From Didymella arachidicola (taxonomy: Eukaryota; Ascomycota; Dothideomycetes; Pleosporales; Didymellaceae), in the NCBI GenBank assembly GCA_016630955.3, contig CM049994.1, positions 1,240,001-1,304,000 on the forward strand: 64,000 nucleotides of DNA, given 5' to 3'. The notes under the pieces were generated by a model. It saw only the letters and a program-made list of their open reading frames with translations. It ran no database searches and was not told the DNA's origin. The position numbers were made by a program, and so were the translations under genes. This document shows positions 8,756 to 20,544 of this stretch, in pieces (the stretch's first letter is position 1; every line of letters starts with the position of its first letter).

Positions 8756-11233
8756 TCACTCCTTCCTCTCCCCGCGCTCACTCCCACTCCCACTCCCCTC
8801 CTCCCCATCCTTCTCATTATACTGATCCCGATACGGCCCGACATCCCCTTCATCCTCGCTCAAAAGCTCCTCATCGCTCTCCCCCGCAAACGCATCATAC
8901 AGCTCTCCGCCCCTCCTCGCCCGTCCCTTCCTCGCCGCATTCCCAGCCAACATACCCGTCTCCTCCCTGTCCTCGACATCGTCCAGGACCTCGAACTCGT
9001 ACGCGTCGCGGCCCGCCTGAGCGCGCTTGCGGCGCGCGACGAAGAGGTACGCGGCCAGCCCGCTGACGAAGATTAGGATTAGGGCCAGGGAGCCGTAGAT
9101 CCAGATTTGCGTGCGGCGGCTTACGCCGAAGGTAGGGAAGATGGAGGGGAGGAGGTTTTCCGTGTTGTTGTCTGGGGTGGGGGTTGGGGAGGCCGAGGCG
9201 GAGGCGGTGGTGGAGGGTGTGGATGAGGGATCTGCGGTGGCGGTGGGTTTCTGGTTGACGGGGCGGTCGAGGTGGTCTGTAGGGTTTACGGTAACGGTTG
9301 GGGTTGTGCTGGGCAGGGCGACGGAGGTGGTGTGGGCCGGGTGGTCGTCGATGCGGTCGTGGTCGTCGTCGTCGTGCTCGGTTGGGATGGGGAGGAGCGT
9401 GGCTTTGGAGCTGTCGATGCATTCGCCCCAGAGACGCAGTTTCCAGTCCGTAAACGTTCCGGTTTTTTGGTTGTTGGCGACGGTGTCTTTGACGATTACG
9501 GTCCATTTTCCGATGCCGGACTCGCCCCAGTGCGCTACGGACATGAACGTCCAGTCTTGGTAGCCTTGGATGTTGTCGTCGTCGCGGCGTGCGGTGGAGA
9601 GGTGAGAGCTCATGCCGGTCGGGGAGATGAGCTCGACGCTGAGGTCGCCACGGCGCTGGTGCTTGACGTTCATGGTAAGGGTGATGTGCTCGACGCGCTC
9701 AAAATTAGCCTCCTTGAGCATGTCCGCTGTCACTTCAAAGACGCTGGCCAGACCCTCCTTGCCTTCTGGAATTTGCTTCTTGACGTGCATCCAGGGCGAG
9801 TGAAACCAAGCTTGCGGCTTGACGAGCTTCCAGTCCTTCGCCTTTTCCACTATGGCCCATGCATCGAGCTTTCCATAGCCAAACTGGTGGCTATACATGC
9901 GATCAAGGGAGGTCTTGGTCCAGTCGCTGGTTGTATCAAAAGGAACGGCCGTCAGCACAGTGAGCCACTGGACGTCGCGCCATGTAAGGTCGGGGCGGGC
10001 CTGCAAGAGAAGAGCATACACGCCAACGCCGAGGGGGCCCGCAGCTGAAGTGCCTCCGTGCTGACTTGTGCACTTGTTTGCGCCGACGTCTGTTGTGTGA
10101 ATCGCGTCGCCGCCTCCACTGCTGTAGGTGACGACCAACTGCGCGGAGCAGGCTTCAGAGTAGTACGGGTGCTGATTCTTCATGTCGATTGCGCCCACGG
10201 TGATGCTGTAGATGCTGTTCGTGTACCCATCAAAGTTGCAGTTGTCGTCGCTCGCTGCACCATTCCCCGCTGCGAAGACGTAAATGGAGCCCTTGCCACC
10301 GCGACCTTGCTGGACAGCCGTGACCATGGCTTTCTTGATCAAGATGCCTGGTGCCTGCATCGTCTTGCCGTCGTCTGGAGGGCCCCACGAGCAGGAGTAA
10401 ATGTCATTCTTCTGCATCTCGTAGTTGATAGCCAGCGCTTCGTCCATGTCGGTGATCTGTCCTGAGAGGATGCGCACACCAGAGATCTTTGCATCGTATG
10501 CCAGTCCCACTCCGCACACGTTGTTCTTTCCCGCAGCAATCTCTCCAGCGCATCGTGTGCCGTGTCGGTCGTCGGAAAGCTTTGGCGTGGGCAGGTCTTC
10601 GTTGTCGTTGAAGTCATGGGAACCCTCTGCGAAGAAGTTGTCCTTCAAGTCACCGCTGTCGTAGTCGAGTCCATCATCCACGACACAGGCCGTGACGCCT
10701 TTGCCGGTGATGCCCTGCATCCAGACGTCTGTGATGTTGACGTCGTTGCCGGGAGTCTGGACGTTGAAGATGTGCCATTGCTCGTTGAAGATGGGATCCT
10801 GGATGCTCAGCGACTTTGCGAGCTCGCGCTGTGAGTTGATGGCGTCGTTGACGTTTTGTCGGGGTGGGATGACGCTGCGCTTCCAGTGCCTGGGGTTGAG
10901 CTTCTGCTTCTGGGTGAAGTGTATGCTGTCGAGCGGATGGTGTTCGTAGCCGAGCTCCCTCTTCCGCCGCCGCCGCTTCAGCTCCTGCCTGGCGTCGTCG
11001 ACAATGTCGCCGTCATGCTTGAGAGCCTTGAAGACGTGGTGGTCGTCGAGCGAGCCAAAGGGGCCCTCGTAGGTCAAGCCGAGGTGCGCGGCGAGGTCTG
11101 ACGGCGATGTGGATGGGGAGACGTGGATGGCGTAGTAGTCGTGTGTCGCGTAGTTGCGTTTGGGCAGGTGGTGGCTCCCTGCTGCTGCGAGCGATGCGGC
11201 CGACAGCAGACTGAAGAGGTTGAGGACGCGCAT
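8756..11233 (-). CDS. KEX2: Kexin, Golgi subtilisin-like processing endoprotease (KEX2/KexB)
   Basis: Cleaves secretory precursors after Lys-Arg/Arg-Arg in the late Golgi. 825 aa, single exon. Order: signal peptide (MRVLNLFSLLSAASLAAAG); propeptide ending at HWKR (residue 119), the likely autocleavage site; S8 catalytic domain with Asp186 (VVDDGLD), His224 (DDRHGTRCAGE), oxyanion Asn324 (AAGNGA) and Ser396 (HGGTSAAGP); P/homoB domain (FERVEHITLTM, RGDLSVELISPTGM, GTFTDWKLRLWGE); Ser/Thr/Pro stalk; one transmembrane helix (IWIYGSLALILIFVSGLAAY); acidic cytosolic tail with a YEFEVL-type sorting signal. Convergent with RCL1, 148 bp apart. The upstream region carries a minisatellite. Confidence 0.97.
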   Translation of the reverse strand: MRVLNLFSLLSAASLAAAGSHHLPKRNYATHDYYAIHVSPSTSPSDLAAHLGLTYEGPFGSLDDHHVFKALKHDGDIVDDARQELKRRRRKRELGYEHHPLDSIHFTQKQKLNPRHWKRSVIPPRQNVNDAINSQRELAKSLSIQDPIFNEQWHIFNVQTPGNDVNITDVWMQGITGKGVTACVVDDGLDYDSGDLKDNFFAEGSHDFNDNEDLPTPKLSDDRHGTRCAGEIAAGKNNVCGVGLAYDAKISGVRILSGQITDMDEALAINYEMQKNDIYSCSWGPPDDGKTMQAPGILIKKAMVTAVQQGRGGKGSIYVFAAGNGAASDDNCNFDGYTNSIYSITVGAIDMKNQHPYYSEACSAQLVVTYSSGGGDAIHTTDVGANKCTSQHGGTSAAGPLGVGVYALLLQARPDLTWRDVQWLTVLTAVPFDTTSDWTKTSLDRMYSHQFGYGKLDAWAIVEKAKDWKLVKPQAWFHSPWMHVKKQIPEGKEGLASVFEVTADMLKEANFERVEHITLTMNVKHQRRGDLSVELISPTGMSSHLSTARRDDDNIQGYQDWTFMSVAHWGESGIGKWTVIVKDTVANNQKTGTFTDWKLRLWGECIDSSKATLLPIPTEHDDDDHDRIDDHPAHTTSVALPSTTPTVTVNPTDHLDRPVNQKPTATADPSSTPSTTASASASPTPTPDNNTENLLPSIFPTFGVSRRTQIWIYGSLALILIFVSGLAAYLFVARRKRAQAGRDAYEFEVLDDVEDREETGMLAGNAARKGRARRGGELYDAFAGESDEELLSEDEGDVGPYRDQYNEKDGEEGSGSGSERGERKE

Positions 11234-11275
11234 GGCAGAGGCGCCTGGAAGTGAGCGTCGAAGTGCGTCGAGAGG

Positions 11276-11471
11276 TGTCCAGAGGCGTGTCCAGAGGCGT
11301 GTCCAGAAGCGTGCCTAGAGGTGGGTCTAGGGTGGGTCTAGCAGTGCTCCTAAAAGTGCTCCTAAAGTGCTCCTAAAGTGCTCCTAAAGTGCTCCTAAAG
11401 TGCTCCTAGAAATGCTCCTAGAAATGCTCCTAGAAATGCTCCTAAAGTGCTCCTAGAAATGCTCCTAAAAG
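11276..11471. repeat. Minisatellite upstream of KEX2
   Basis: Two adjoining tandem arrays. 11276-11325 has degenerate 13-bp units like GAGGCGTGTCCA. 11344-11471 has about 11 copies of an 11-bp unit GTGCTCCTAAA with a TGCTCCTAGAAA variant. It begins roughly 40 bp upstream of the KEX2 start, so it probably lies in the 5' leader or core promoter. Confidence 0.9.
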
Positions 11472-12523
11472 TGTGCGTAGAATGCGTGCGCAGAATGTGA
11501 GCACCTAGAAGATTAATGCGCCTAGACAGGTGCGCCTGAAAAAAAGCTGTGCAGCCCGCTGCGGTCGTGCACTGCTGGTGCGGAGTGCGTGGTGAGGGCC
11601 CTGTGCAGGCTGCCGACGAGGAGTGCCGCCGATATGGATACGTGGTAGAGTGAAAGGTGGTCGTATATTGTCGGCCTATTGAGGAAGGCGACTCGGCTTA
11701 CGACGACGGCCAGGACACGGCGAGGGCTGGGCCAGGGTGCGGCTGGACGTTGACGGACCGAGGGCGAGGGCGAGGGCGACGTCTGGAAGCAAAGCAGAGC
11801 AAAGCAGAGCACAGCAGAGCACAGCAGAGCACAGCACAGCACTGCAGATGAGGGCAGCAGAGGCGTACTCTGGTATCTTTGTGGGAGACAGCTGGACAGC
11901 GCTGCGCCGGTGAAACGCTCACTGTCGCTGAGCTCGTCGACCTCCAAGCGCCAGATGGCCGCAGAGGGAAACCCCTGTACCGTGTCCGCTGGTCTGCACG
12001 AGGCCCCACTCTGGAGCGCGGGCGGCAGACGGGTGGGCGCTGCCGTCGTCCAGCCCAAGCAACACTGGCGACCGACTGCCTGTCACTGCCAGGCCGAGGG
12101 GGCTGGAGTGGCTTGATGATGGCTGGCACCTCGAGCCTGGCGCTGTGCTGGCGGCGCAGTCAAGATTCAAGAGCAAGAGTCCCCTGCAGCCTGCATCGTC
12201 GCTGCTTTGTCGTCTCTGCCACCCCGTCTTCCCTGTACATAGCCGTCCTGTTGTGCGCTTGCTTCCCGCCGCCGTCGCGTTGCCCTGTTCCTAGATCGTC
12301 GTCGCATCGCACATGGTCATATCGTCATATCATATCTACCGCGCCTCCGCCACCGCGTCCCTAGGTAGCTATTATGCACGTCGAACCAAGTGAGACACGT
12401 CTAAGTGACCTGCCGTGACAGTCCGCCTCTGGCTGCACGCCGCCCGCGCACATCGTCTGCATATCACGACGGCGCAGCGTCGAGGTGCTCCACTCGCTCA
12501 GCACATCCATGACCTCGTAGAGA
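11472..12523. other. Intergenic region between divergent KEX2 and the PhoD-like gene
   Basis: Shared upstream region of two divergent genes. It holds a short degenerate repeat at 11786-11846 and several frames that exist only because the repeats lack stops. I see no convincing coding sequence. Confidence 0.5.
11786..11846. repeat. Degenerate AGCAAAGCAGAGC / AGCACAGCAG repeat
   Basis: About 60 bp of imperfect 10-bp units (AGCAAAGCAG, AGCACAGCAG). Low complexity explains the long minus-strand frame rich in Cys/Leu across it. Confidence 0.85.
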
Positions 12524-15500
12524 ATGGAGAACAGCAGAGCCAGCGGCACCTATGCCACGCGCGTCTCGAGTCCCCCTACAGCACAGCAGCAACACGACTC
12601 GTTTCCGCAGAAGCGCAATTCCTACCGTCGCCCTACAGACGCGCGACCGCGCCCGCAGGATCCCACCATGGCCGCCAGCAACACGGCTCGTCCACCAGCC
12701 GCCCCAGCTTCCAGCAGTGTCTCGAGAACTGCTTCTCATAGACGGCGGCAGAGCCAAGGAATCCCCCCGACCACAGGCGCCCTGGTCGAGCCCATGCCTG
12801 CTGCCCCAGACGTCCCTCGAGCACCGCCAACATCGTTCAGAGACCCATATGCCCAGAAGCTGAGCTCCAAGACGCCCTCGCGGTCTTCGCGCGATCCTCC
12901 CATCCAGACCATCTCGAGCAGACAGCAACCAACCATCCAGACACCAGCTGGGAGGCTGTACGAGTTGCGCTCGCCTCCATATGCCCCGGCCGAGCCTCTG
13001 TCAGGCTCCGTCGAGCGTCGTACATCGCAGCGCAATCCCTCCGTGCCGGATCGATCGCCTCTTCAGAAGCTCGAGGGCAAGCTCGATGACATCAGCAAAG
13101 AGGAGAGAAGAGCGCGCATACTCGAGGCAGAGCTGGCCGCACAGGAACGCGTCGAGGCTGAGATGCGCGCACGCCGAGCACGTGAGGCAGCTGAAAAGGA
13201 GAAGAGGCTCGCGGCTCAGCCTGCACCGACCTTCGAGCCAGTTCCGGATACCACACACCGAACCGTGAACAACAAGCGCCACGTTTCGCAGCCGACCTAC
13301 GAGACGGTACCTGACGCCGTTCAGCGCACAGCCTCTAACAAGCGCCATGTCTCTGCGCCACTCTCCAGCCACCCAAAGTCGCCCAATATCAGCGATCTCG
13401 AATCAGAAGATGGCTACAACTACGATCTCAGCGAACCGTGGGATCCATCTGCTGCCCACGCCGTGGCAGTTCCCGCACCTCACCGGGTTCCATCACAGAA
13501 GCAGCCACGCCTGACATCGATATCGAAAGTCCCCAATGGCGATCCTACCATCGCACGTAACCCTAGTATCAAGGGCAAGGAGCCAGCCAGTTTTTCGCGG
13601 GGTGTGGGCAGCTTCAGCGACCGCGCTGTTCTTCCCACTGCTGCAGCCGCGCCAGCTGTACAGCAGATTCAAAGGAAGCCTGTTGAGCATCCGATTGGGA
13701 GCCTGACACCGCTTTCTGGGCTTGGTTTGGAAGACGCAGGCATCGACGACACGCTAAGCGGAGCTGAGGTCACACGCTACGATAGCAGAAGATACTCAAA
13801 GAACTCTCCTCTAGTCCAGCAGCCCACTCGACATGGAGGCCAGAGAGACAGCAGAGGTATCACGGCCGCACGCATGGAAATGCAACAACAGCAACTTGAC
13901 CAGAAGGGCCTGCCACAAGGGAACGGTCAATTCCAAGTTCATCCGTACGATTCACCAGTTCCGCCAGTGGCCCGCAAGAGCGTCGGCTTCTCCGACGTCG
14001 CCTCTGAGATCCACCCTCAGGACTCCCATCATTTCTCGCGCCACCAGGGCCATGAGCGCACCTATGTCAAGCCAACCATGCTGGACGAGTGGCGACAAGC
14101 ACCGATAGCTACCCTTGTCGCCGAAGACTTGGATATGACTGCGCCTGCACGAACGCCAGGTGGTACGAAAAACGCCTGGTGGGAAGAAAGCCAGGCCGGC
14201 AGACGGCGCAGATCAGCCACTTATGCTGCTGAAGCTACCTACGACGGCTACGCAGATGAGCCTATACCTCAGACTAGTTTCAACCCGCCTCTGCACCTGA
14301 AATGCGGACCGCTACTGCGGTATACTGGTCTTCGAAAGGACCAGAGCCGGACTGGCAAAGAGCGAGAGATCTGGCGGGGCAGTGTCATGATTGTCACGAC
14401 CGACTCGCAGTCAACATACCAAAGACCACCAACCTTGCGCCTTTTCAAACAGGCAATGGACATCTTACCTCCACCTCCACAAGAGCTCGAAGGCGAGGAG
14501 CTAAACCCAGCATATGTCGATCCTGTTGAGGGTCAGTTCAAAGTCTCGAGGACTGGCGAGATGATGTACGTGAAACCAGTGGACGAAATAGCTGAGAACG
14601 TAGATTTGTCACGGGTCGAAGACGAGACCGGCCTCTTCTCCTTCGTCCGCAACGGCAACGGCATGGGCATCAAATCGTCACGCATCCATAAGAAAGACGG
14701 CGAAAAGCTCGGGAAGGTACGAGAGATACCTGCCGTTCGCCTGCATGCGGAACGGGGGGTCACGTTCTGGCGATTCAATCTCGAGGTTGAGCTGGGCAGC
14801 ACGCAAGCGCGTGTGGCCTACCGTATCAACAATGGCCCCGCGGTTGGGTTCTGGGTGCCGGCCAAAGGCGAGACCATGAACATCATGTTCCACAGCTGCA
14901 ACGGCTTCTCTTTGAGCGTAGACCCCAAAGAGTTCTGTGGCCCGGACCCAATGTGGCGTGACGTTCTGAACTCACATCAAAGTCGACCTTTCCACGTCAT
15001 GCTTGGTGGGGGTGACCAGATCTACAACGATGCTGCCATGAAGCAGACCACCTTGTTTAAACAATGGACTGAGAACAGAAACCCATTGGACAAGCACCAC
15101 ACCCCGTTTTCTGAGGAAATGCAGAATGAACTGGAGCAGTTCTACCTAGACCGATACTCCATGTGGTTTTCGCAAGGTTTGTTCGGTATGGCCAACTCCC
15201 AGATCCCAATGGTCAATATCTGGGATGACCATGATATCATCGACGTAAGTCGAGTTCGTTTGATTTTCTCTACCTGTGCTGATTGACGTAGGGTTACGGA
15301 TCTTATCCTCATCACTTCATGCAGACACCGGTCTTCACCGGCATTGGCGCAGTGGCATTCAAGTACTACATGCTCTTCCAGCACCAGTCAGTCCCGGCCG
15401 AGACAGAGCAGACGGAGCCCTCGTGGGTGCTTGGCAAGGCTCCTGGACCTTATATCAAGGAACGGTCGAGGAGTGTCTTCGTGCATCTCGGAAGAGAATT

Positions 15501-17874
15501 GGCCTTCCTCGGGCTGGACTGCCGTACTGAACGACAACGGGATGAGATCTTGACCGAGGACTCGTACGACATCATTTTCGATCGGCTCGAAGACGAGATC
15601 GTCAAAGGCCAGACAAAGCATCTAATCGTCCTCCTAGGCGTGCCCATAGCCTACCCAAGGCTGAACTTCCTTGAGAATATTCTTACCAGCAGAATGATGG
15701 ATCCTATCAAGGCCATGGGACGAGCCGGTCTGCTTGGTGGCTTTGTCAACAAGTTCGATGGTGGTGTCGAGATTCTGGACGATCTTGATGACCACTGGAC
15801 GGCCAAGCACCACAAGGAGGAACGCAACTGGTTCATTAAGGAGCTGCAGCACATTGCAGAGACCAAGTCTGTTCGCGTCACCATTCTTGGAGGTGATGTG
15901 CATCTGGGTGCTGTCGGCCAATTCTACTCCAACAAGAAGCTGAAGATTCCAAAGGACAAGGATGCGAGGTATATGCCTAACATTATCTCATCTGCCATTG
16001 TCAATACACCCCCGCCAGACGTGATGGCCGATATTCTCAACAAGCGCAACAAGGTGCACCACCTTGATGCCAACACCGATGAAGACATGATTCCAATCTT
16101 CACACACGACGTAGACGGCAAGAAGAGAAACAACAATCATCTCCTGCCGCATCGAAACTGGTGCAGCATCCGTCAGTACAAACCTGGGTCATCGCCACCG
16201 GGCACCCCTGAGCCGGAAGAAAGGCCGCAGCCCGCGAGGAGATTGTCCGATACTTTCAATCCGCGCCAGATGGTCCGGAGATTTAGTAGTGACCAAGGGC
16301 GACGTCCGGGCGCGCGAGGACGCGGTCCACCAGTGTCGTACTACAACAACCCCGAGAACGCCACTGCCGATGAGCTCCAGACTAGTGTTCACAACCAGCC
16401 CCAGTCGTCTTTCTCGCCAGACCGATCTGAGGGCGAACGACCAAGTCGATCTCGTCGCAACTCGTTGACTTCATTGTTCCGGCGTCGTGCTTCAGTCGAT
16501 AGTGCGGACCGCCGCGACTCCACACAAAGTCTGCCGGCGAAACAAGCTCGTCATGATGCTTCTCTAGAGCGCCCATTCGAGTTTAAACGCAGGCCCAGCG
16601 TCTTGACAAAGAAGGGATTACAGCAGAATAGGAAGGGTGACTTCATCAACCTCGAGGGTGGTCTTGACATATCTCTAAATATGGAAGTCTCACAGCACGA
16701 TCCGGCTGGTATTACAATGCCTTACCGCATTCTTATCCCTGCCCTCGACTACACAGCTCCTGAACCTGGTATGGTTGAGAAGCAACCGCGCAAGGGCAGC
16801 TTCCTAGGTATCTTTGGTGGAGGCAGGCGGAAGAGGAGGACCATTGGCGACGATGGCTACTCGCAAAGTGGCAGCGAAAGCGGCAGTGGGAGCGATTTGG
16901 GAGAGATGTCTGAAGAAGAGGACGAGGAAGAGCGCGCACGTCAAAGGTACAAAGTTGGGCCCAGAATTCTGATCCCTGGCTTTGGATCCCGCAACAAGCG
17001 CACTGCTTCCACCTCTCAAGCTCCTCCCACAGACACCCGTCTGAGCTCAGGCTTCCATGCTAACACAGCTATGGCAAACCCCGCGTACACAGACGGGTCC
17101 CGCGATATAGTGGCAAATCGAAGGCAGAGCGAAGACATGGATCCCACAGACCATGGCCGTAGAGGCTCAGCATGGGAATCCGTTGGCGGCAGAAGACACA
17201 GTAGCGCCCCCCAGCCTCCTCCCCAGACCGCAGCGCTACCTCCCATGCAATCTGGCTCCCTACGGAAGACTCCCACGCACAACTCGTCACACAAGTCGCA
17301 GCTGCCCGACCCCCAGTCTCCCAAAGTCCACAGGCGTTCAATGGGCGGCATCCTCAACCAACACGGCACCGACACCTTCGAGCACGACGCCCACATCCTC
17401 GCCCACACCCCATCCAACCCAACCCCCAACTCACACAAACGCGAATCCTACCCACCCCACCCCGCCATCGTCGGCGCCGGCCCAGACTCACCATACAACT
17501 ACCGCGGCGGCATACAAGCCCGCGACGACACCGCAGGCGGCGACTACTTCAGCGCTGCACCCCGCCCCACCAGCCACTCGCGCCCTGTATCCAACGGCCT
17601 CCCCGCCCCCACAAGAGCACCTCCCGCCCCAGCACCCGTCTACGCGCAACGCGCGGGCTACGATCGCACTTCGTATCCTAAGTATCCCAGCAGCAATACT
17701 CCCGCTGGCGTGGGCGCGCGTCATCTTGGGAGTGGACGGTATGAGGATGATGGGTATGATAGCTTTGATGATGATGATGATGATGATGAGGGGGGTTATA
17801 ATGGGCCGAGGGAGATGAGTCAGGAGAGTTTTGTGCCGCCGAAGGGGAAGAAGAAGTGGCAGATTTGGCGGTAG
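12524..17874 (+). CDS. Large PhoD-like (metallophosphatase) family protein
   Basis: Fungal protein of about 1767 aa. Exons 12524-15244 and 15292-17874; the 47-nt intron (GTAAGT...GACGTAG) falls after NIWDDHDIID and joins to GYGSYPHHFMQTPVF in frame. Residues 1-580 are disordered (Ser/Pro/Arg-rich, one short Glu/Arg coiled coil KEERRARILEAELAAQ). The central 600-1200 region has PhoD-type metal-site motifs: MLGGGDQIYND, NIWDDHDIID, and TILGGDVHLGAVGQF. The C-terminal 550 residues are again disordered, with RRKRR patches, an acidic DDDDDDDEGGY run and a basic GKKKWQIWR end. The catalytic domain suggests an alkaline phosphatase/phosphodiesterase activity; the substrate and cellular site are unknown to me. 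Start is the first ATG of the frame. Confidence 0.85.
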
Positions 17875-20544
17875 ATGCGGGGGTATATTGGGGGTCTGGA
17901 TGTGTGAGGTGGTGAGGCTGGATTAACGATGTTATGACTTATGAGGCGTGTGGAGTGGCCGTGGGATGTTTATTGTTAGTGTTCTTTGCAGCGTCCAGCG
18001 TTTTGTGTAAGCAAGCTAGTTCTGAGATGGTTGACATGCGGCGTTCTCGCAGTGCTGATTAGCCTGTGTGAGCGCGGATTGGGCTTCGTACAAGTACAGG
18101 CGTGTTTCACAGTACGCGTGCTGAGAATATTCAAATACAGCATGCACATCAAACTCGGTATCCCTTTCTCTCCAAAACACACCCCTTCAGGATCCCTCGT
18201 GGACTTCTCTCATCAAGGGGGGTCAAGTAGATCAGGTCTATATAGTCAGTCACGCACCGGTATCTATCCATGCCTGCACCGCGGACTAAAGACTGTTCAT
18301 CCCCCGGGCCCCGGTAAAATGGCGGGTCTGAGCCTGTTCATACAGATAGATCCGTGTGCTGGCCCCCGTGGTAGGCGAGATAAGCGGGGTTGATACACCA
18401 TGTGGAGGGAGTGGTGGAGAGACTGTACTGTACGAGTTCAATGGACCCGGGAAGCTAGTGGTTGAGGGGAGGTGAACCACCCTGCGGGGGACGGATGACG
18501 CTGTTTAGACAGGTATTTGATGGGTACGCAGTGGCGAGGTGGGTTCTGCGAGGTGGGTCTGGGGATGTTGGATGGATTGCTGCGGTGGGAGATGGGGTGG
18601 TGGGTTACGTGGTGTGCTATGTGGTAGCGTCTAATGGGTTCCAGCGGGTTTGACGGCTCGGAGTTGGGAGTTGGGGCTTGGGATGAGGGTGCGTGGCGTG
18701 GCGTGGCATGGCGTGGCGGGGTTCCAATGTGGTGGACGGGTCGTCCAGCATTTGAAGGATATCATGGGTTATTATCAAAACAATATCGCACCCACCCCCC
18801 TGCCTTTGCAAAAATATGCTAGGAAACTCTGCGTGGAAGGCAGAGACTTGCTTGCAGATGAGCTAAACGTAAGGAGAGAGTTGTAGCTAGGTATGTAGAG
18901 TATGCTGTACTATGGAAGAAAAGTTGTACATAGAGGAGTTGCGCGTTATAGTACAGGGCCTTGATACTTTCGCTACTTGAAAGTATCTCAGCATGCACGC
19001 TGAAGTCTACGCAGGCAGTGTATCGTCTACGGAGTAAGCGGGCAACATGCCCAAGTCACCGGGGCCGTACAATGGTATTTCGACAATAGTTATAAGCGCG
19101 TGAGCAACGAGACGAACAGTGGATAGGACCGTGAACTGCAACTGTTTCGCTCGACTTCACACTCTCGATACAGCTCCGGTTCAGCGGAGAGCGCACAGGA
19201 AGGCCTACCAAGAGATACGAATGATCCAAGCAAGTCCCAGTCCTACATGCTTCACCGCGGAACGCAGGCCCGCCATCTTCCACAAGCCGAGACTTTACTT
19301 CTCGACGCCACCGCCGCGCGATCTGAGGTGCGAGCGAGGTGCTTCAAGGCCAGACGCCACGGCCAGATTACCCTTGCCAAGCGCGATATCAAGCGGAACA
19401 CGGACGCCACGCCAATGGCAGCGGGAATCTGGGGTTGCTCCGCTGCGGGAGCGGCGGGGTTGCGGCGGAGGCCTGATGGCATGGCCGGGTAAATGGGTGC
19501 TTTGCCGAGCGGAGGGTTGGGTGGGAGATGTGTGGCTGGGTGATTTGAGGTGTTATTATGTGATGAGGAGGGTGAGGGTTGGGAGGTGAGAGTGGTGGTC
19601 TTGATGGAGTTTTGTCGTTGCAAGTACATGGCCTTTACGGCTGTGTAGAAACTCAGCCATCTTGACGGCGCCAAGCGCGCATGGAATGTCTGCTGGCAGG
19701 AGTCTTTTATTGACGTGGGCAGGGCTTGTATTCACACCGATCCATTGCCTGTCACGGTCCATCAGGACCGTCTTGAGAGGATGAAAAGCCACAGATGTGG
19801 ATGGTATGTGACATGCCTAACATACTTGACATTTTGACCGACAACAGTGAACGCCCGAATTGGTATTCACTTCGCAGAAAGTTCAGGGCGTCCAAGTATA
19901 GACGCATCATAGAGCCAATGGTAAGCCCAAGATTATGTATGGGAAACACAGTAGTGCTGTCGACCGGACCAGACCCACACGTTTTCATGCATCAGACATG
20001 GGCAGATTCCCCACCGATACAACTGAACCAGTAGTCGTGATCCGATCAAGGTCCAGCCCTCTAGCCTCGTGGTCATGCGAGCTCACACTGTCGGTAAAGC
20101 TCCCCTGCTTCCCCAGCTTTCAGCATCCGACCGCAATCTGCGGGACGCAGGCCGTAGGTGTAGTTGCCCTACCCGGCTGCAACAATTTCTAACTTTAACA
20201 ACCAATCGAACCTGTCTTCTTGGTCCGGTGTTGACGGGCCTGGTGCCAGCGGGTGGCTTGGAGACACAGGCTTGGTATGTCTTGGTCCACACTCATTGGC
20301 GAGATCTCGACGCAGGCTGACACGACCCACGAGCTCCCGGGCAACCTCACATGGCGGCATCTACATCAAAGCACCTGTTCTTTTCAGCCAATTTTTTTTT
20401 GGAGTTGCCGGGAAGATGCAGATGCATTGCTCTGAGCATAAATACTACTTGATGGACGCAGTCCCTCTCCATCCATGTCAACACACTCCGGTGGCTTCTC
20501 TCACTTCAATATTGACCAGCACACTGGACTAGGAACACAACACC
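17875..20544. other. Gene-poor stretch (about 2.7 kb)
   Basis: Between the PhoD-like gene and a sugar transporter. Only short, uncharacteristic open frames in all six phases. A GTGGC-type 5-bp repeat lies near 18688-18718. The last part should contain the transporter promoter. No tRNA, TE ORF or terminal repeats recognised. Confidence 0.5.

Noticed and set aside
8731..9506. Frames overlapping the KEX2 C-terminal coding region on both strands
   Set aside because: Shadows of the Ser/Thr/Pro and Glu-rich parts of KEX2; Arg/Pro/His composition is typical.
11344..11471. CCTAAA-containing repeats considered as interstitial telomeric sequence
   Set aside because: The unit is 11 bp (GTGCTCCTAAA), not the TTAGGG/CCCTAA hexamer.
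11522..12129. Minus-strand frames rich in Leu/Cys (ALLCSAVLC)
   Set aside because: Product of the AGCAAAGCAG-type repeat; no start context or domain.
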